Positions 1 through 8,744 of a DNA stretch of 64,000 nt are shown piece by piece. The stretch lies in assembly GCA_031553415.1 (NCBI GenBank), contig JAVBLO010000056.1:34290-98289 (forward strand). Direction: 5' to 3'. The stretch comes from JAIRVZ01 sp031553415. Its GTDB lineage: Bacteria > Bacteroidota > Bacteroidia > Bacteroidales > Azobacteroidaceae. The translations under genes were made by a program, and so were the position numbers. Numbering within the stretch: position 1 is the first letter of the stretch; each line of letters begins with the position of its first letter. The notes beneath the pieces were generated by a model. The model made no database searches. It saw only the letters and a list, made by a program, of their open reading frames with translations, and was not told the origin of the DNA.

Positions 1-2197
1 AACCCAATTGTTTTACACCTGCTATTTGTTCGTTTTCAATTAATTCGGCTGGTTGTACAGGCGCTTGTTTGTCGGCATCTTTAACATACATGGCATTCAG
101 GAAGTAATCGGTGGTACGGGGCGCTCCCGGGCAGATTTCTATCCGTCCCCAACCAAATTCTCCCTCTTGTTTTTCTTCGTCATATTTCGCGAAATTATCC
201 GGCACGTAATTCTTACCGTCTACAACCCAGCGGTTGGATGATTCGGAACTTCCGGTTCCGCCCAGCATACTGATTTTGGCATCAGCCGGAAGCAGCGTCT
301 GGTTGACCAACATTCCATTGTATCCAAATTTAACCCGTTTAATAATAGAAGTTTTTCCATCAATGGAAGGCTCTTCCTGGCAATGCAGTAAAAAAGTTTT
401 CTGGAATGACGGATTGGTCGATACTATTTTATCCATTACCACAAAAAGGGCCGGAAAACTTTTGTTATCGGTCGGGACAAATAACATGGAGCGTAATACT
501 TCATTTACTTTTTTCACTTTATGTGTATAAGCCACTGTTAAATCACCTTTGATATAGGCATATTGCAATTTTTTGTTAGTTGTGGATATCTGGTGTGCCA
601 ATACTTTTCCCCTATCGAAAGGTCCGCTGAGCCATTCTTCGAAACTTGCAGCTTCGCCGTGAATCTGGTTTTGTCCACCGTCATTTGTCAAAGGCCCTCT
701 GTGGCTGACAAATTCTTCATCCGGATCTTTGATTAACAGACTGTTGTGAGCGATAGTCGCCCTGTCGTAATTGAAATGATGCGGCGAACCATATCCTTTG
801 TAATATCCCGATTCGGAAGCCAGGATTCCTTTATAGAATATCTGGAAATTACCGGCATCCAAATGATTGTGGTTTCCGGCGCTGAGTTCCCCGATTTTCA
901 TAAAAGCGATCACATCGCTTGATGTAAGGGAATTGTCCCATCCCGTGCGCGCTACAATTCCTCCGTAAGGTGAAGGATTGTAACGGGCAAGCGGTAAGGT
1001 ATTTATAGAAACAGGTGTGATGGTCGGATCATGGAACAGGAAAAACTGTACCGGCGTACGGGTAGCATTCGTATAAATAAAATTTTTGAACCTGGGATTA
1101 TAAAACAGGGCTTCGCTCTTCAATACCGGATCTTTATAAAAATTCCCGATTAAAAGCATTGCCGTGCCGATATGTCCTTGATTACGGCTTAATTCCGTGG
1201 CCGGGTTTTTACCCCAGAAATATCTTCTATCCACATTTTCAAATGTACAGTCTCCTTCCCTGAAAAGCTGGGTATCCGGGCGGCGGGTATATATCCAGTT
1301 GCGGATTGCCTGCCCGAAATCAGGGTTCAACACTTTTTCTCCCGACATGCGGTAAAGTATCCATTGTCCCCAGGCGTCCCATATCTGGCGGTATGCACCA
1401 TAAGCATCCCCTTGGTGATGGGTAAAAGATTGATACCAATAATCCCTTGGTTTGACAAACTCATGCAAATAACGCCCTACCGTCCAATCATAAAATTTGG
1501 GGCGTTCATCATAAACAGCAATGGAAAAAGCGAACAAATCACGCATCAATTGCGCTTCTCCGGCATGCGAAGTAACCGGTTGTTGCCTTACAGGCGGCCA
1601 TCCGATTTCCATGCGGGTGGCTAATCCCTGGCATTTGCCGATAAAAAATTGTTTATCATCGGCAGTAAGTAAAGGATAGCACCAGTCATAAACTTCGGAG
1701 GCAGTAAAAATGGTTTGACCGATTGGACGTGAAATATCCTGCACCTCACCGAAGTTAACCGTATTAAATACATTGCGCATGGCAGATATGGCGCTTTTAC
1801 CATGTCCTTTGTCTTTGAAAAGCGCATATTCGAATGCCCTGGCTTCTATGACAGCCAGCATTTTCCCATCAAAATTATCATTCCCGGGACCATTGTCCGG
1901 AAGCTTTCCGTCAAATGGGTCTTCCAATAGGGATTGGTATTCTTTCATGGCATTCTTCATATCTTCCATTCCCATGTTTTTTTCGATGATACCCAAATCA
2001 GAACTGCGCATCAGCAATCTCGGATGCTTGTTCGGCACTTTAATCCATGGCTTTGGCCAGGGAGCAGGGTCGGTAATCGAGTATTCTTTCTCTTGCGAGA
2101 ATGCTTCCTGCGTGCAAGCAAGGACAATTGCAATTAACAGGTAATTGACGATTGACGATCGACAATTGACAATAAATATGTTTGATAAATATTTCAT
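1..2197 (-). CDS. Heparinase II/III-family polysaccharide lyase (3' end off window)
   Basis: The frame is open from the ATG at 2197 to the window edge (732 codons), so the C-terminus is missing. The start overlaps the stop of the upstream paralog as ATGA, implying translational coupling. A signal peptide is followed by an alpha/alpha toroid region with SHAGE (His211, Glu214) and later HNHLDAG (His443, His445), then a TIAHNSLL segment. In heparinase II the HxxE pair, a Tyr and the HxH/Asp/His set provide catalysis and zinc binding. The product should be a secreted lyase cutting a uronic-acid-containing polysaccharide by beta-elimination. It closely parallels the next gene. The N-terminus carries a heptanucleotide repeat. 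Whether it is a lipoprotein is unclear, because VLAC is a weak lipobox. Substrate unknown. Confidence 0.85.
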   Translation of the reverse strand, partial: MKYLSNIFIVNCRSSIVNYLLIAIVLACTQEAFSQEKEYSITDPAPWPKPWIKVPNKHPRLLMRSSDLGIIEKNMGMEDMKNAMKEYQSLLEDPFDGKLPDNGPGNDNFDGKMLAVIEARAFEYALFKDKGHGKSAISAMRNVFNTVNFGEVQDISRPIGQTIFTASEVYDWCYPLLTADDKQFFIGKCQGLATRMEIGWPPVRQQPVTSHAGEAQLMRDLFAFSIAVYDERPKFYDWTVGRYLHEFVKPRDYWYQSFTHHQGDAYGAYRQIWDAWGQWILYRMSGEKVLNPDFGQAIRNWIYTRRPDTQLFREGDCTFENVDRRYFWGKNPATELSRNQGHIGTAMLLIGNFYKDPVLKSEALFYNPRFKNFIYTNATRTPVQFFLFHDPTITPVSINTLPLARYNPSPYGGIVARTGWDNSLTSSDVIAFMKIGELSAGNHNHLDAGNFQIFYKGILASESGYYKGYGSPHHFNYDRATIAHNSLLIKDPDEEFVSHRGPLTNDGGQNQIHGEAASFEEWLSGPFDRGKVLAHQISTTNKKLQYAYIKGDLTVAYTHKVKKVNEVLRSMLFVPTDNKSFPALFVVMDKIVSTNPSFQKTFLLHCQEEPSIDGKTSIIKRVKFGYNGMLVNQTLLPADAKISMLGGTGSSESSNRWVVDGKNYVPDNFAKYDEEKQEGEFGWGRIEICPGAPRTTDYFLNAMYVKDADKQAPVQPAELIENEQIAGVKQLG
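2143..2170. repeat. Four tandem 7-bp units inside a signal-peptide coding region
   Basis: Four consecutive heptamers (AATTGAC, GATTGAC, GATCGAC, AATTGAC) lie about 30 to 55 bases downstream of the start codon of the leftmost lyase gene. They encode the stretch between the start and the hydrophobic core of the signal peptide. Gain or loss of one unit would shift the frame. Confidence 0.75.
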
Positions 2198-4608
2198 TTT
2201 TTTACAGTTTTTATGCCTGCTGTTGTACTTCTTTTGAAGGTGTATTTTCCTGCCGGAGCAGAGAAATGGAGCAACATGCCTTCGGAAGAGGCTTCGGATG
2301 TAAATTCTGTTTTACCTTCCACCGATATGTTCCATGAGCCTTCCTCTACGCCCGCTACAATTACATTCAATTTAGATTCATTTCCCGGAATTTCGAAAGA
2401 AAATTCGCGAACAGTAGGGGAGGCGGTTTTTGCAAAAACCAAAGCATTATTCAATATTTTTGTTCCTGCGAATAAATCCGTTTCAATCAGTTGGGTTGTT
2501 TTGATACCGGAGTCTTTGTCGGCATCCCTGGCATACATGACATTGAGAAAATAATCTGTCGTGCGGGATGCTCCGGGACAAATTTCCAACCGTCCCCATC
2601 CGAATTCGATTTCGGATTTCGATTCGTTTATACTTGAAAAATTCTTTGGGACATAATCTTTTCCATTCACATACCAGCGCTTGCCGGTTCCTCCTATTTT
2701 GGTGGTAACGGCATCAGCCGGAAGTAATGTCTGGTTAACGAGCATCCCGTTATAGCCGGATTTCGTATTTTTAATTCCATATGCAGTTTTTGAATATGAA
2801 ACAGGTTCTTCCTGAGAATGGAGTAAAAATGTTTTTGTAAAAGCAGCGTTGCTTGAAGTAATCTTATCAAAAACCACAAACACGCCCGGAACATCTTTGT
2901 CACCAGTAGGAACAAACAACATGGAGCGCAGTACTTCCGATACTTTTTTAGTTTTCCTGGTGTAAGCCTTTGTCAAGTCTCCTTTTATGTATGCAAAATC
3001 AGTTTGCACGTTGGTCGCCGAGTACTGATGAGCCAGGACTTTTCCCCGGTCGAAGGCTCCGCCTAACCAATCAGTATAAGTTTCGGCTTCGCTTTGAATG
3101 AGGTTTTGACCACCATCGTTAACTTGCGGACTGCTTTTACTTGGGCCGAACGTTTCACTCGGGTCTTTAATCAACAGGCAGTTGTGAGCTATAGTTGCTT
3201 TCTGGTAATTCAATTGATGGTCGTTTCCATATCCATCATAGAAGCCTGATTCAGAAGCTAAAATGCCTTTGTAAAATATCTGGAAATTCCCGGCATCCTG
3301 ATGATGATGATTTCCCCCTGAAAGTTCCCCGATTTTCATGAACACCACCATATTGTTGGAAAGCGGTGTGTTTTCCCAGCCAGAGCGGGCAATCATTCCT
3401 CCATAAGGCGAAGGACTGTATTTTACCAACGGCAAGGTATTGGCTGGGACAAGACCAACCGACGGGTCATTGAAAACCAGGAATTGTACCGGTGTGCGGG
3501 TATCGTTTTCATATACGAAAGTATTGTTGTCGGGATTATAAAATGATGCTTCATTTTTGAGAACACCATCTTTATAGAAATTTCCTGTCAACCATAATGC
3601 ATTACAAACATGGGCATTGCTCCGGCTTTTCGCTTTGGAATCATATACACCCCATGTAACATTCCGGGTTCTGTTTTCAAAAGAATCATCTCCTTCGCGG
3701 AACAGTTGTGAATCGGGTCGCCTGAGATAAATCCAGTTATAAGCTGATAGTTTCAAATCATCGTTTAAGCCTTTTTTACCGGTCAGGCGGTAATTAATCC
3801 ATTGTCCCCAGGCATCCCAGGTCAGGCGGTAAGAACCATAAGCTGATCCTTGATGGTGAGTATATGATTGATACCAGTAGTTGCGAGGTTCGATGAATTC
3901 CGAAGAATAGCGTTTCATTATCAAGCCATCGTAATATTCAGGTTTTTCATCATAAACAGCGATGGAAAACGAAAGCAAATCGCGCATCAGTTGGGCTTCT
4001 CCGGCATGGGAAGTAATGGCTCCCTGTTTAACAGGCGGCCATCCGATTTCCATCTGGGTAGCCAGGGCAATACAATTTGTGATGATTGATTCCTTTTCTT
4101 CTTTGGTTAGCAAAGGATAACACCAGTCGTAAACTTCCGAAGCAGTGAAGATAACATGTCCCAATGCTCTGGAAACATCCGATAAACCGGAAAAATCAAC
4201 TGTATTAAATACATTTTTAATAGCATCAATCGCCTTCCGTCCATTATCAGCATTGCCATTCAGCACATAATCAAAAGCCTTGGATTCAATGGTCGCCAGC
4301 TTTTTACCTTCATAATTGGCTGTTGAAGCGCCATTGTCGGAAAAAATTCCATCAAAATCATCTGCCAGTAGTATATTATGTTGGGCTACAGCATTTGCAG
4401 ATTCGGTTGTTTTCATGTTGTTACGAATAACTTCCAAATCACTGTTCCTGAACAACAACCTTGGATGTTCGCTGAAAATATCAGAGTTTTTCAGTGTATC
4501 TCCATTTTGGCCGGAAGGAATGATTATTTCTTCATCCTGCCCTTCCAGTTTGTCGGAGCAACCTGCAAAAAATAAAATTAAGATGCTGAATATAAATACT
4601 TTCTTCAT
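2194..4608 (-). CDS. Heparinase II/III-family polysaccharide lyase, lipoprotein
   Basis: An 804-residue protein. The ATG at 4608 is preferred over an in-frame TTG three codons upstream. The N-terminus is a lipoprotein signal ending in FAGC (Cys17). The family's catalytic pattern is present: SHAGE (His201, Glu204), a Tyr near 257 in HHQGSAYGSYR, then GGNHHHQDAGNF (His434-436), SESG where the family usually has DSG, and TIAHN. The length is close to heparinase II (about 770 residues) and the spacing matches it. Inferred role: surface or periplasmic beta-elimination of an acidic polysaccharide such as a glycosaminoglycan or similar uronan. It lies 25 bases downstream of a surface lipoprotein gene and overlaps the next lyase gene by 4 bases. 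PL family assignment (PL21-like versus PL12/PL15/PL17) is not certain. Confidence 0.88.
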   Translation of the reverse strand: MKKVFIFSILILFFAGCSDKLEGQDEEIIIPSGQNGDTLKNSDIFSEHPRLLFRNSDLEVIRNNMKTTESANAVAQHNILLADDFDGIFSDNGASTANYEGKKLATIESKAFDYVLNGNADNGRKAIDAIKNVFNTVDFSGLSDVSRALGHVIFTASEVYDWCYPLLTKEEKESIITNCIALATQMEIGWPPVKQGAITSHAGEAQLMRDLLSFSIAVYDEKPEYYDGLIMKRYSSEFIEPRNYWYQSYTHHQGSAYGSYRLTWDAWGQWINYRLTGKKGLNDDLKLSAYNWIYLRRPDSQLFREGDDSFENRTRNVTWGVYDSKAKSRSNAHVCNALWLTGNFYKDGVLKNEASFYNPDNNTFVYENDTRTPVQFLVFNDPSVGLVPANTLPLVKYSPSPYGGMIARSGWENTPLSNNMVVFMKIGELSGGNHHHQDAGNFQIFYKGILASESGFYDGYGNDHQLNYQKATIAHNCLLIKDPSETFGPSKSSPQVNDGGQNLIQSEAETYTDWLGGAFDRGKVLAHQYSATNVQTDFAYIKGDLTKAYTRKTKKVSEVLRSMLFVPTGDKDVPGVFVVFDKITSSNAAFTKTFLLHSQEEPVSYSKTAYGIKNTKSGYNGMLVNQTLLPADAVTTKIGGTGKRWYVNGKDYVPKNFSSINESKSEIEFGWGRLEICPGASRTTDYFLNVMYARDADKDSGIKTTQLIETDLFAGTKILNNALVFAKTASPTVREFSFEIPGNESKLNVIVAGVEEGSWNISVEGKTEFTSEASSEGMLLHFSAPAGKYTFKRSTTAGIKTVKK

Positions 4609-4633
4609 TGTTGTCAATTTTTCCTGATGAAAT

Positions 4634-7495
4634 TTAGTTTGCCTGTCCGGGCAGATTTTTAATAACAGGAAGCTGGCCGTTTACTACATTCCAGTTAGTC
4701 CATCCGGTATAAGTTGATGCCATTTTAAGTTCATCCATACTTTTGGTAAACACCTGTGCATTGGTCCAACCTGCATCAGTTCCACATAAGTTCAAGCCTG
4801 TGTTGCCGAGTATATATACATTGGATGATTTGAAACCCGAAGTGCTGTTTAATTCTCCGGTATAGTTACCCATTTGTGGAGTTGTTCCATTGGTTTTGCT
4901 TACCAATGTGATGGTTCCTGCATTGAATACGTTATTTACTTCAGTGGAAGAACTGCTTGCATAGAAAATACCATATAAGCCGCCCACTGAATAGATAGCA
5001 TTATTATCCAGGCTAAACCTGATATTTCCGTAGTTGGCGCAGTCGGTCAGTTTAGTTCCGTTTCTGGATTCTCCGATTAATCCGCCCCATTTGGCAGTAC
5101 CGGTACCGGCATAAATATGATTGTCCAAGTCACCATAATTAGCACATTGTTTCAAAACAGCTTTGTCGGAATAACCAATCAACCCTCCGTTTGAAATATT
5201 TCCTCCAGCTTCATTATTGGAAGTAAAATTGTCCACTTTGTCGGTTCCTGTCCCGGTGACACCAAATTTACCGTAATTGACACAAAGGGTGGCTTGCATT
5301 GTATTGACGACAGATGTATGTCCACCACTGGCATTGGTTCCGGAAACTACAGATGAATTTCCCATGATTCCTCCCATAAATAAGCTCGGACGGACTACCG
5401 AATAATTCGCACAGTTTTCCACTATACAACCTCCGCGTCCGAGTATTCCTCCTACGATAGAACCTGTTGCTGCTATATACTGCATTTTATTGGTACATTT
5501 TGAGATGCTGACTGTCGGATGACCTGCTCCGCCCAAAATACCTCCTGATGCAGATTTATCGGTAGTAAAAATATATCCGTTGGTAGTAGTGGAATTTTTG
5601 ATTTGCGATTCGTCTAAAGCAAAACCCACTAATCCGCCGATGTAATTTTTTTCGTAACGGGATCCTGCCATCACTTTGACATATTTAATATTGCAATTTT
5701 CAGCAGTACAATTATCAACAATGGCATTTCCCCTCAATATGGCTACCAAGGGAGCATGAACCAACAGGTAATCATAATATTCCAATGAAGGTGGAAGGCC
5801 ACTGGATGTAGAACCTCCATTATCATCAAGTGTAAAACTGAATCCGGATACTGTCAGGTTACGGATAACAGAATTTTCACTTACGGTTGAGAATAAAGCT
5901 ACTGTGGCCGGGCATCCGCTTCCATTGAAAGTAGGCACAAGTAAACTATTCGAATAGTTGGATATTTTCCTGCCGTTTCCATTGAAATTACCTACAAATC
6001 CTCCGGTTGCTCCCGGGCATCTGTATATCGGGCCTCCGGTTTCCTGCACACGTTGTGCAGTAGATGTTCCGGCGCATTGTTTACGCGGACTTACCGCTGA
6101 ACCAATCGGAACGAAAGCTACTCCGTTCAGGTCAATATCTGCATCCAGGCGGTAATAACGGAATCCCGCATTTGCACTGGCTACTACATTCAGGTTTTGC
6201 AAGTGGCGCAAAGATTTGATTACGAAAGCATTACTTTCAGTCATGCCATCGCCTGAACTGCTATCAAATAAATTGTTGACAATATTGGAAGAATTCGGCA
6301 GAGATTCTGTCGATTCGCTATCATCGCCAAGATAATACAGCACTGAAACGCGAGGCTCGACTTGTCCGGCATAAAAATTACCATTATCTAAAGACCAGTC
6401 TGTAATCAATAAAGGTACATCAATTTCAAACTCAGTATTTTTTTCTGTTTTTTTGTTCAGGGCAAACTTGTAACTGCCAACAACGGTATTCGTTGTAACT
6501 CCATTTGTCACTTTGTAGAAATTAACTAAATAACCTTTTTGTCCGAAAACCGCATTCCATTTCACTTTGAACACATCCGGAGTGTTTTCGACGTTTACTG
6601 TCGGAGGTACGTTTTCCCCGACCTGGCTTACTGTAATTTCTTTCCTGATTTGGCCATCTTCCAGGCTAATAAAAATAATTTTTCCGGTGCGGGCATCTCC
6701 TGTAGTATTAGTCTTTACTGACAAGCTTAATAAACGATTACGGGTTTTCTCACAAGAATTGTTATTGAAATCGATATCTTTCTGAGCGGTTGAATCACGT
6801 AAAGCAAACATGGCCGGATTGTCAGTTGTTACTTTCCACGTTTCGCTGGTCGTAATGCTCACCGGATAAGTGGTGTAAGCAATCGGAACTTCAAATATAG
6901 TATCTGAAACTTCGACAAAAGGTTTTGCCGCTTGCTGGATTAATTTGAAAGGAACGGCTTGTGCATTATCCTGGATAGGTGTAAAATTAATGAATACCAC
7001 ACGGGGAACTTTTTCTATGTTCCGGGTAATGCTCATGGTAACCGGTCGTGAACCAAAACTTTCATCGGTAGGCGACATGGAGAACCAGTCGGTTTCTGCT
7101 AATTGGTCTCCATCTGCAACTCCATCCTGGTCAATGTCTGCATCATACCATTCGCGTGAAAAATAATCAGTTCCGTACATGGTCTCCAGTTCGGCTTTCT
7201 GATCAGCCGTAAGGTCTTCAATTTTATATTGAACAGTGGCCGACCACCAGTATTTGAGAGCCTCGAAACTGAAAAACATGAAATGATCCATGTCATCAAT
7301 ATTCAATGTCCGTTGATCTGCCGGAACGACAATACTTTCTGTATTTTCATTATACAAATCGTCTCCGGTAACAGCTGATTCGTCCTGGCAACTATTCAAC
7401 AAAGTCACCAGAGCAATTACGCAGTATATATATTTACCTTTGTTTATGAATTTCATGGCTTTCGTCATTTTTATATACAGATATTTCATAATCAT
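4634..7495 (-). CDS. BACON/GLUG-type surface lipoprotein (probable glycan-binding protein)
   Basis: A 953-residue lipoprotein with a signal ending in LLNSC. The ATG at 7495 overlaps the upstream stop as ATGA; an in-frame ATG at 7456 would give a tidier signal peptide. Residues about 60-300 contain BACON-like beta domains (VPFKLIQQAAKPFVEV, KEITVSQVGE). A fibronectin-III-like segment follows (about 305-400). The C-terminal half is a series of GLUG-like repeats (GGLVGF, GGILG, GGIMG, GGLIGY, GGLIGES, GGLYG), which form right-handed beta-structures in Bacteroidetes surface proteins. No catalytic motif is recognised. Its place between SusCD and the lyases fits the slot of a surface glycan-binding protein; that role is inferred. 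Confidence 0.75.
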   Translation of the reverse strand: MIMKYLYIKMTKAMKFINKGKYIYCVIALVTLLNSCQDESAVTGDDLYNENTESIVVPADQRTLNIDDMDHFMFFSFEALKYWWSATVQYKIEDLTADQKAELETMYGTDYFSREWYDADIDQDGVADGDQLAETDWFSMSPTDESFGSRPVTMSITRNIEKVPRVVFINFTPIQDNAQAVPFKLIQQAAKPFVEVSDTIFEVPIAYTTYPVSITTSETWKVTTDNPAMFALRDSTAQKDIDFNNNSCEKTRNRLLSLSVKTNTTGDARTGKIIFISLEDGQIRKEITVSQVGENVPPTVNVENTPDVFKVKWNAVFGQKGYLVNFYKVTNGVTTNTVVGSYKFALNKKTEKNTEFEIDVPLLITDWSLDNGNFYAGQVEPRVSVLYYLGDDSESTESLPNSSNIVNNLFDSSSGDGMTESNAFVIKSLRHLQNLNVVASANAGFRYYRLDADIDLNGVAFVPIGSAVSPRKQCAGTSTAQRVQETGGPIYRCPGATGGFVGNFNGNGRKISNYSNSLLVPTFNGSGCPATVALFSTVSENSVIRNLTVSGFSFTLDDNGGSTSSGLPPSLEYYDYLLVHAPLVAILRGNAIVDNCTAENCNIKYVKVMAGSRYEKNYIGGLVGFALDESQIKNSTTTNGYIFTTDKSASGGILGGAGHPTVSISKCTNKMQYIAATGSIVGGILGRGGCIVENCANYSVVRPSLFMGGIMGNSSVVSGTNASGGHTSVVNTMQATLCVNYGKFGVTGTGTDKVDNFTSNNEAGGNISNGGLIGYSDKAVLKQCANYGDLDNHIYAGTGTAKWGGLIGESRNGTKLTDCANYGNIRFSLDNNAIYSVGGLYGIFYASSSSTEVNNVFNAGTITLVSKTNGTTPQMGNYTGELNSTSGFKSSNVYILGNTGLNLCGTDAGWTNAQVFTKSMDELKMASTYTGWTNWNVVNGQLPVIKNLPGQAN

Positions 7496-8715
7496 TCACA
7501 TTGTTTAGATAATAAACGTCTCATTTCTTCGTATAAAGCTGTCGGATTATTATCGTCGTCATATAGCCTGGGTTTTATTCCTGAATCTCCGGTTGCGGGA
7601 ATTACATCGTTCATGCCATTGAAATGAATGGTTGAAATCCCAAGACCAATGCGCGGGATGACTACCGACATAATGGAACGTAACACTTCTTCCTGATCAT
7701 CGCGGGTTACTTCTATTGCTTCTTCGTTAGTAAGTCCGAAAGCAGTGTCGAAATTCCTCATTTCAAGTTCAATCGAAGTGATATGGAACTGAAAACGGTT
7801 GCGCGAACACCAGTCTATTAATTCGCCCAACATTTTTTCATTATCGGTGCGGTTGGCAGGCAAGGTCCATTTGAACCCGTTTCCATTATCGTCATCTTTG
7901 AAAGTGGCATCCCAGGCGATACCATCCACCTGGATTCCGGCAGATTTGAGGGCTGTCAGCATTTTCTGCATTCTTCCGGATATAGTCATATTCAATTCTC
8001 CTCCCTGGCAAATCACTTTCTTTACATCCGGTGCATTTTGATTGGCTACTTGTAAAGCAAGTACAATATATTCGGGGATGTAAACGGTTTCGTTTCCATC
8101 CTGGTAAGAAATGTTGGAAAGGCCCATTTGATACCAGGGATTCCTGGAAAAATAATCAGCAGAATTTTCGGCTGCAAATGGATTTTTAACAATTTCCATC
8201 CACCCTACAACATCATTGTTAGTTGCCAGATCGGCCGAAAGATGCGTTATCAGGTTTGTCAATTCCGCCCGTATATTTTCTGGAGTATTCATCTGATTGC
8301 TTTCATCCTTTAACCAATCGGAAGTATTGTCTGAAATAGCAGCTTTCGCATATATTTTCATATTATATTGACGGGCCGAAGTAAAATAAGGGCGATATAA
8401 CACATCGCTATACTGTGCGCGCGGTTCCTTCAACAAGTTATTCTGGAAAAAAGGAGTATCCAATGCTGCTACCATAAACTGGCGTGTGAATAACAAGCGA
8501 TACTGGTCTTGCTTGACATTGAAAAATTTCGCATCTTCAGGAACCATTCCCACATAAAAATGCTGGGCTCCGTAATTAGTTCCTACAATCTGGCGCAACG
8601 GCATGTCTTTTTCCGGAGTTTCCGTATAAGAATACTCTTTGTCGCAGGCCGTAAAAGAAACGATTCCGGCAAGTATTATGACGATTAGCTTCGTATGTCT
8701 TATTATTTTATACAT
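7492..8715 (-). CDS. GH10-like lipoprotein with altered catalytic segment
   Basis: A 407-residue lipoprotein (lipobox FTAC, Cys24). The C-terminal part resembles glycoside hydrolase family 10: a strand with HITSIELEM corresponds to the nucleophile motif (usually ITELD), followed by ISTIHFNGMND and KPRLYDDDNNPTALYEEMR, like the GH10 ending. The usual acid/base motif WDVVNE is not seen. The nearest equivalent, VGWMEIVKNPF, has Lys or Asn where the Glu is expected. It could be a hydrolase with a shifted catalytic residue or a glycan-binding protein built on a GH10 fold. It is 29 bases downstream of susD and is coupled by ATGA to the next lipoprotein gene. Confidence 0.65.
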   Translation of the reverse strand: MYKIIRHTKLIVIILAGIVSFTACDKEYSYTETPEKDMPLRQIVGTNYGAQHFYVGMVPEDAKFFNVKQDQYRLLFTRQFMVAALDTPFFQNNLLKEPRAQYSDVLYRPYFTSARQYNMKIYAKAAISDNTSDWLKDESNQMNTPENIRAELTNLITHLSADLATNNDVVGWMEIVKNPFAAENSADYFSRNPWYQMGLSNISYQDGNETVYIPEYIVLALQVANQNAPDVKKVICQGGELNMTISGRMQKMLTALKSAGIQVDGIAWDATFKDDDNGNGFKWTLPANRTDNEKMLGELIDWCSRNRFQFHITSIELEMRNFDTAFGLTNEEAIEVTRDDQEEVLRSIMSVVIPRIGLGISTIHFNGMNDVIPATGDSGIKPRLYDDDNNPTALYEEMRRLLSKQCE

Positions 8716-8744
8716 AGTATTTTTTGCTTTTAGTAGTAATCAAT

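Noticed and set aside
1..2197. Leftmost lyase as a pseudogene
   Set aside because: Read codon by codon it is open from the ATG to the window edge; no complete frame is visible only because its stop lies outside the window.
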